Assembly: GCA_028554795.2 (NCBI GenBank) | Contig: CM068839.1 | Location: forward strand, 42,809,006 to 42,873,005 | DNA from: Sinohyriopsis cumingii | Lineage: Eukaryota > Mollusca > Bivalvia > Unionida > Unionidae | Length of the DNA: 64,000 bases | Direction: 5' to 3' | Shown here: piece by piece, positions 57,638 to 64,000 of the stretch | How the letters are laid out: the number at the start of each line of letters is the position of its first letter | Position numbering within the stretch: the stretch's first letter is position 1 | The notes under the pieces: generated by a model | The model's database searches: none | What the model saw: only the letters and a program-made list of their open reading frames with translations | What the model was told of the DNA's origin: nothing | Made by a program: the position numbers and the translations under genes

Positions 57638-58770
57638 ATACCATTGTAAATGAGCAGAATGGTTTTAGCAATTTTCAACAAATGCATTCACTGTACCATT
57701 GTAAATGAACAGAATGGTTCTAGCAATTTTCAACAAAAGCATTCATTGTACCATTGTAAATGAATAGAATGATTCTAACAATTTTCAACAAATGCATTCA
57801 TGATGGTGGCACTCTGCAGTTTCGTATTTTGCATAGGGTTAGTATTTTAAAGAAAAAGAATTTCCCTGGCTTTCCTCACTGGTTATACTGGCTATTTAAA
57901 AAAGACCTTGTATATCTTAGGTATAATTCAAAGAACCTTTAATTCCCTTTATTTTAGTGTATGATTGATGGGTGTGCTATGGGTTATAGAGTATATAACT
58001 TGGCCTTACTTCAGATGTGCACCTTTCAAAAAAGTGCTAGCTCTACATGGTCATTTTCACTTCCTGAACTTCAGAGGTAAATTGTATAAAAAAGAGCCGA
58101 TAACTTTTTTTACATTTTATATATTTGATAATTCATTCATTACACTTTCAGAAGCTGGTATTGTCTAGTCTGGCAAAATTAATTTTCCCTATTTTAATAG
58201 CTGCTATGGATAGTGTACTTTAGACTAATTCAGGCTGATTTTTTAACACAAGGGAGCAGTGACTTTAGTTAGCAGTGTGCTTAAATCATGTAAAATTTCC
58301 AAAAGTACAATATCCAAAGAAATATCATCCACATTAATGTAGCATAGAGGTATGCCAACATTCTCTCCATTGTGCATGTTTTAAATGCGAACTACTTCAC
58401 CTTACATATGTCACTCTCTCAAAAGTACATATTAACTGGTGAGCGCCCCCAACACCATTGAAATTGAACAGAATGGTTTTAGCAATTTTCAATAAATGCA
58501 TTTATTGTACCATTGTAAATGAATAGAATGGTTCTAGCAATTTTCAACAAATGCATTCATTGTACCATTGTAAATGAACAGAATGGTTCTAACAATTTTC
58601 AACAAATGCATTCATCATGCCATTGTAAATGAGCAGAATGGTTCTAGCAATTTTCAACAAATGCATTCATTGTACCATTGTAAATGAATAGAATGGTTCT
58701 AATAATTTTCAACAAATGCATTCATTGTACCATTGTAAATGAATAGAATGGTTCTAACAATTTTCAACAA
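57638..58770. repeat. 55-bp minisatellite, split by a MITE
   Basis: A 55-bp unit (ACCATTGTAAATGAACAGAA, TGGTTCTAGCAATTTTCAAC, AAATGCATTC) repeats about three times in 57638-57802 and about six times in 58455-58770. The interruption is the element at 57805-58450, which entered around the GTACCATTG part of a unit. Confidence 0.93.
57805..58450. mobile_element. MITE, 'GGCGCTC' family, copy 1 (left arm of an inverted pair)
   Basis: A 646-bp element with ends GGTGGCACTCTGCAGTTTCG (left) and GGGGGCGCTCACCAGTTAAT (right, reverse-complemented). It is collinear in reverse with the copy at 58892-59528, sharing blocks such as AGCTGCTATGGATAGTGTAC and TGTGCTTAAATCATGTA. No coding capacity. The target duplication is not clear. 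Confidence 0.8.
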
Positions 58771-58891
58771 CCTGACTCTTACCTTTTGTCAGAAAAGTGA
58801 CTAAATGTTTTAAAATAATGTCTAAAAATTGCCTCAAAAATTTATTTGGGGCAAAATAATTTTGGTGTCTGAAAACAGATAGAGTGATATA

Positions 58892-59528
58892 GGGGGCGCT
58901 CACCAGTTATTATGCACTTTTGAGACAGTGATGTAAGTAAGGGGAAGTTGTTTGCATTTAAAACATGCACAATGGAGAGAATTTTGGCATACCTATATGC
59001 TGCATTAATGTAATGTGGATGATATTTTTTTGGATACTGTACTTTTGGAAATTGTACATGATTTAAGCACACTGCTAACTAAAATGACTGCTCCCTTGTG
59101 CTAAAAAATCAGCCTGAATTAGTCTAAAGTACACTATCCATAGCAGCTATTAAAATAGGGGAAATGAATTTTGCCAGAATAGACAATACCAGCTTCTGAA
59201 AGTGCAATAAATGAATTACCAAATATATAAAATGTAAAAAAAAGTTATCAGCTCTTTTTTTTTATACAATTTACCTCTGAAGTTCAGGAAGTGAAAATGA
59301 CCAAGAGGAGCTAGTACTTTCTTGAAAGGTATACATCTGGAGTAAGGCCAAGCTGTATATCCATCAATCATACACCAAAATAAAGGGAATTAAAGGTTCT
59401 TTGAATTATACCTAAGATATACAAGGTTATTTTTAAACAGCCATTATAAATAGTGAGGAAAACCGAGGGAAATTCTTTTTCTTTAAAATTCTAACCCTAT
59501 GCAAAATACGAAACTGTAGAGCGCCACC
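58892..59528. mobile_element. MITE, 'GGCGCTC' family, copy 2 (right arm of an inverted pair)
   Basis: A 637-bp copy in opposite orientation to copy 1, starting GGGGGCGCTCACCAGTTATT and ending GTAGAGCGCCACC, flanked by ATA on both sides. By eye the arms are about 90% alike. Together with copy 1 it forms a 1.72-kb inverted repeat with a 441-bp spacer. Confidence 0.82.
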
Positions 59529-60242
59529 ATAACTAACTGATAAAAAACAACAATCTTTTGCGGAATGGTACATGAAAGTGTGAAATGAAAAATCTTTGGA
59601 CTGGTACATTCTATTACCATGTTGCTACTTAGAAACCAAGCAGTTACAATATACCTATTTCTGCATTTTTATCTTACTGCATCAGTAATCAACATGTGAG
59701 GCATTGGTAATAGTGAATAATTTTTTCCAATCAATGGGTCTGACAAAGTGATGGGTATTCACATGTAACCACTGATGGGTGGTACTCTACAGAGAACATC
59801 CTATTACCATGGTAATTGTGAAATACAATGACCATCTGTGGAATGGTATTAAAGGGAAGAAACTGTTTTGTTGAGAATGTAATGTTAAAGCAATATATTT
59901 AATAAAAATATTCAAAATTAAATTCATAGATATAATTTACACATTTGCATGCCCGTGTTCCTTAAAATAATAAGGATTTATGATATTCTTTGTAATTACA
60001 TAGTGTATTTGTAGGTGACCATAATCCCCATGGCTTAAATTATATACCCCATGTCTAGAACGCACATTTTATAATAGGGTTGATTAACTTGCCTTTGTAC
60101 TGTGGATGAAAGAACCCACACTGAAACAAAATTTGTGAGCTTGACAATTCACTCTTAATGGGTCATCACAAGTTAGATTTTAAAAAAAACTTCAAAACTG
60201 TATCAAACAGCTTTGGCCATTTAACCAATTCTGCATGTATTG
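59529..60242. other. PHKB intron, no feature seen
   Basis: Intron DNA without recognised features, ending at the TIR of the next element. Confidence 0.4.
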
Positions 60243-61025
60243 CAGACCTGCCAACCCTGATGAGACCGTCTCAGTAAGGCAGTTGTTTTTTTTTCCCCGT
60301 TAAGTCTGACCAGTTTTCGGTAAGGTAACAAAATATCATAAATTGCTAGTGTAAAAGTGGAAATGTATTTACAAGTTTGGTATTTGAAACATGAAGCAAC
60401 GGTAAACATTATGTTCAAAAGAAAAGTTTGTAAAGTACACATACACATCATGACCACTAGTACAGTTGCATAAACTTCAGTTCCAAACCCAATGCAGCTC
60501 AATGGCTTGCTATTTCTCAACTTTAAGTAAGTCAAATGATGACGGCAATCATATCTCCTGCCAAGAGACATACTAAAATTGACATGTGATATAGAATAAA
60601 TGTAATTGTTTCCCTTCCTGCTTTTATTCACAACAATAAAAATATTCCATTTTATCCTTCTGTGCCGATTATTAACACTTTTTAAGAGGCTTAATTTCCA
60701 CTTTGTCTTCAACATGCATCGCATACTAGATGCCATTTATACAAAGTCCATAATCAACAGTTTGATCATGCAGATGCTTTGCATGAAAAAAATATGTGCA
60801 GTTTAAAGTGTCTGAGGTACTGCTCTAAAGTTAGTCTGGTTCCCTGACTAATTACACTAATTCTAATATGAAACCTGGATCCAAATCAAACACAGATGAA
60901 CCAGTTATACAGATTTTTCGGCAACAATCATTTTTCTATAGGTTTTGCTTTTATTCTGTAAGTCCGTATTTTAAGGGTCATTTTGATAAGACTTATGGCA
61001 AAATCATAAGGGTTGGCAGGTCTGG
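60243..61025. mobile_element. TIR element, family T, copy 1 (complete, 783 bp)
   Basis: Ends CAGACCTGCCAACCCTGAT (left) and CAGACCTGCCAACCCTTATG (right, reverse-complemented) match over about 16 bp. Flanks GTATTG and GTATTA suggest a ~5-6-bp target duplication. The superfamily is not determined. The minus strand holds a 171-codon frame at 60221-60736 (starts MASSMRCMLKTKWKLSLLKS; includes KPLSCIGFGTEVYATV) that extends past the element's left end. The corresponding region of copy 2 is partly open in the same frame. I do not recognise the protein. Confidence 0.75.
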
Positions 61026-61887
61026 TATTACCTAAATTGCAAAGCAGATGATTTGATGACATTAAGCTTAGCAAGATTTTATGAATGAAAAGCAAAAACA
61101 AATGATGGAAACTGGATATAGTATAAATGGGATTGGGATGTGATCCATTAATTAAAATGTACACATGTAAGAAAAATCTAAGATTTTTTTAAAAACCTAA
61201 AATAGAGTTATTCTTAAATTTTTTTAATATTTATTCCTTTGTGAACTTATGGGTTAATTGGATGTGACACATTATAAATCATGTGCTGAATGCAAATGTT
61301 CAATGTCAGAATAATAAGCTTGCCCCAAGAGGACTGGTAGTAACCAGAATAATTGTAGACATTCTGAACCAGTGTATACAGACATTCCTGGGACCTCTAA
61401 GTAAGCCAGTTTTTATATAAATTGGGTTTTACTATCGTTCTTTCACTTTTATGTCATGAGGAAGGCTAACTTCTACTAAACACAATAAAAATCCTTAAAA
61501 TTATGAAAAGATTTAACAGAAATGATTTACATGAGAGGAGAAGCGGAGCTATATACGTCAGGTGCACTCGATTCATAGATCGCAAAAACAGGAAGCCTAG
61601 AACAGGTGATTCATTTACGTATCTGAGTTTACGAATGTCGCAGTTGACATATCTTGGGGAGTTGCTCTATGCAATGGTATAAAATACAGACTTAAAATGA
61701 ACATTATACTTCATTTGAAAATTTCCCTCATTCAACAAATATAATATTTTACCACATTTGAGTGAAATAGTATCTACTTTATCAATGGTTCATGGCCAAC
61801 AGATAAGCAACATGGCAAAGAACAGAGGAGTCAAAGTATCCTCACAAATATTTTCAGGACCTTTGGATAAATGGGCTTAAAACTCAC
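61026..61887. other. PHKB intron, right edge
   Basis: Intron DNA next to the fifth-from-last PHKB exon. No gene or element is recognised. Confidence 0.4.
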
Positions 61888-62163
61888 GTGTTTCCCTCGG
61901 ACAAGTATTGTTGTAACAGAGGGTGCCAAGCTGTCCACTGTTTTTCCTAGCAAAGCAGCACACAGTCGAACGATGCTCCACTGTTTATATACAGCAGCTT
62001 TGTGGACAAGCTGATCAAGTTTCTGGAAGACTGGGATTCCATCAATCTGGTACAGTCGTCCCTCTCGCTGGAAGAGGACCTTCAATATCTGGCTTTGTGC
62101 TTTCAGTCCAACTGTGGACTTGTACATCTGGACCAAGTCCCAAGTAGCTTTGTTTATTAGCTC
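61888..62163 (-). CDS. PHKB: PHKB exon, fifth from last (first within the window)
   Basis: A 276-nt phase-0/0 exon of 92 codons between acceptor AATTTCAG and donor CAC|GTGAGT. It encodes ELINKATWDLVQMYKSTVGL, KAQSQILKVLFQREG, YQIDGIPVFQKLDQLVHKAA, WSIVRLCAALLGKTVDSLAP and TTILVRGKH. The WSxVRxCAALLxKxVDSLAP block and the direct continuation RGKH|ITVGVFGHEEEV match phosphorylase kinase beta. The exon can be entered only from an upstream exon beyond the window. Confidence 0.95.
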
Positions 62164-63183
62164 CTGAAATTAGTATAACTGTTATGTATTTATGCTCTCA
62201 TAAACAGTAACAAGAAAGGAGTGAAGACAACAAGCTTTGTAAAATTTAACAAATAATTTATTTCCCTAGGAAAAGAAGGTAAAATTGAGAGAAAAAACTT
62301 ATGATTTTAAGAATCAAATCCAAGAATAATCCAAGAATTAAAAATTTATTAGTCCTAGTAGTATAATGTTCAAATGAATTTGAGTTCGAGTCCCAACAAA
62401 AATCCAAAATGGAAGGCAATGATGTATACTGTAGCCTATATAGCACTGAAGTGTCAACAGTTCTTTGTTGAACCACAGAAAATAATCCGGTGTTTGAATT
62501 CCAAATAAAATTTCAATAAATGTCTTTGTCCATGAATTCTGTATGAGCACTTAAATATTCTTCAGGGAAAAGAACTAATCTCTTAAAATCCAAATAATCT
62601 GAAGAAAAATTAAAATGAAACTCCAACTGGTCACAGCAGAACAAACACCTTGACGTCTGAGTATTTAGAAGCCCAACTGAGATTATTTCTCTAAACATTG
62701 GTATTAAACCGGACTACTGAGAAATTCCAGTAAAACCAGAATTTCAAAATTGAGGCTATTACATGTAAAGAGTCACGTACACCTAGTACTGCCTCGATTC
62801 CACCCTAAAATCACACATTAAGAATGAATAAAAAAAATGAATTGTTTACTCGAACTGTTAGTAATTTTGAATCCAGGTCAGGAACTAGGTTAGCATAAAA
62901 ATACAAAGTTCTATTTTTAGGTGTTTACAACAGAACAGTCAGGTCACACTGATTTCTGTAAAATGTCAAATTACAGTAAACAAAATTACATTACTATAAC
63001 ATGTAATGGAATAAAATTTTTAAAACTAACAAACAATTAAATTAAATCAGATATAAATTAAATCAAATATATGTAACACTTCCTTCCATAAAGAAAAAGA
63101 AAGATTTATACGAAAAATCTTTCTTTTTATCATAGGTCAGTTATACATAAGGTTAAAAAGAACTCTTATGAATTGTACAAAGA
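62164..63183. other. PHKB intron, left of the LTR-element fossil
   Basis: AT-rich intron. The short minus frames at 62258-62698 show no domain and do not look like a PHKB exon. Part of this stretch may belong to the retrotransposon next to it, but I see no LTR. Confidence 0.4.
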
Positions 63184-64000
63184 GTACATGAAATAATACA
63201 TTTCTATATGTGGGAAAGTGCATCTGCTATTAAATTATATTTTCCCTTGAGGTGCCAGATGTCAATATCATATTCCTGTAACAACAAACTCCACCTTAAT
63301 AGTCTTTGAGTTTTATTTTTCATCTTGCTGATGAAAGTAAGGGGGTTGTAGTCACTAAACACAATAATGAAAGAAGGAGCTGAACTAATGTAAACTTCAA
63401 AATGCTGTAATGCCAATATCAAAGCTAAACATTCTTTCTCGATTGTTGAGTAATTTCTTTGGTGCTTATTTAATTTCTTGGAAAAATAGCACTCTGGATG
63501 ATCAATACCATTTTTATCTTCTTGAATCAATACTGCTCCAACCCCCACTTGCAACAACAGACTGTTTAAATGATTGACTAAAATTTGGAGCTGTAAGAAC
63601 TGGCGTACTTTTAAGTATGGCTTTTAACTAATCAAAAGCCTCCTGACATTTTTCAGTCGAAAGGAACTTGTTTTTCTTGCTTAATAAATTTGTCAGCAGT
63701 TCATCAAATATAGAAGAATTGGAACAAAATTTCCAATAGTTATCCAGCCATATCTAAAAATCGCATCATTTGCTTTTTATTAACAGGCACAGGGAATTCA
63801 GAGATAGCCTTGACCTTAGCATTTTAGGTTTAACTTGTCCATGTCCCACGATATGTCCTAGAAAAGTTACACTAGCACAACAGAACTTGCTTTTGGACAA
63901 ATTGTCAAACTTGCATCTGTGAGTCTGTCAAAGAATTTTTGAATTGTTGCTAAATGTTCTTTCCAGGTGTCATTGTAGATGATGACATCATTGATGTCAG
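63184..64000 (-). mobile_element. Ty3/Gypsy LTR-retrotransposon fossil, partial pol (runs off the window)
   Basis: The minus strand carries the end of a Gypsy-type reverse transcriptase and the following RNase H domain, in the usual order. The RNase H part is one long open stretch at 63204-63557; the RT part to its right is broken in a few places. No LTR, primer site or integrase is visible, and the element continues beyond 64000. The extent of decay suggests moderate age. It lies in a PHKB intron in the sense direction. Confidence 0.85.

Larger units (their letters stand above)
35423..62163 (-). other. PHKB: PHKB gene span, C-terminal part (five exons, gene continues to the right)
   Basis: Phosphorylase kinase regulatory subunit beta is part of the (alpha beta gamma delta)4 complex that phosphorylates and activates glycogen phosphorylase in response to Ca2+ and PKA. 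Five exons here join in frame (276, 203, 268, 183 and 204 nt, 377 codons plus stop). They match roughly the last third of the 1093-aa human protein along its whole length without gaps of note. Introns are 11861, 3852, 2791 and 7103 bp, filled with minisatellites and DNA transposons. Upstream exons lie beyond 64000. I saw no further exon in 62164-64000. Confidence 0.95.

Noticed and set aside
60221-60736. 171-codon minus-strand frame as a host gene
   Set aside because: It lies almost wholly inside a TIR element present at least twice, has no recognised domain and no splice context. Kept only as an element-borne frame.
62258-62698. Minus-strand frames as a possible further PHKB exon
   Set aside because: No similarity to the PHKB region expected upstream of ELINKAT, and no good acceptor/donor pair around them.

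Overview
The window is AT-rich metazoan DNA, most likely from a mollusc and probably a bivalve. It has long introns, canonical GT/AG splice sites, tRNA-derived SINEs with intact target-site duplications, many minisatellites, and a mobile-element load dominated by pogo/Tigger-type and other terminal-inverted-repeat (TIR) elements. Several loci carry about 150-bp tandem repeats that end in a hairpin, like the pearl/BIV160-type repeats known from bivalves. The taxon is inferred from this repeat style; no species can be named.

Two host genes are recognisable, and they face each other tail to tail. On the + strand, bases 1376-1565 and 9536-10191 encode a complete 281-aa TP53INP-family protein (tumour protein p53-inducible nuclear protein, an autophagy adaptor and transcription cofactor). 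It has an N-terminal LC3-interacting motif and the family signature ENLLIEHPSMSVY. On the - strand, five exons between 62163 and 35423 encode the last 377 residues of the phosphorylase kinase beta subunit (PHKB), ending in a prenylation-type CaaX motif (CCIT). The rest of PHKB lies beyond the right edge. The two reading frames are separated by about 25 kb with no convincing host gene.

Region by region: 1-10191 is TP53INP with an 8-kb intron holding LINE fragments, one SINE of a second family and an inverted pair of SINEs. 10192-35422 is intergenic and holds a Helitron-like array, several MITEs, a broken pogo transposase, more SINEs and four minisatellites of 26-56-bp units. 35423-62163 is the PHKB 3' half. 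Its introns hold a 71-bp minisatellite with higher-order structure, three nested insertions (a Tigger-like element in a Helitron-like array, a pogo-like element in a 32-bp minisatellite, a MITE in a 55-bp minisatellite) and a 1.66-kb Tigger element with decayed transposase. 63204-64000 is the edge of a broken Ty3/Gypsy LTR-retrotransposon fossil.

I found no convincing undescribed gene system. The most unusual content is the interplay of mobile elements and minisatellites: minisatellites that seem to grow from elements, and elements inserted into minisatellites at exact TA sites. The two genes have no evident pathway link; their proximity is only positional.
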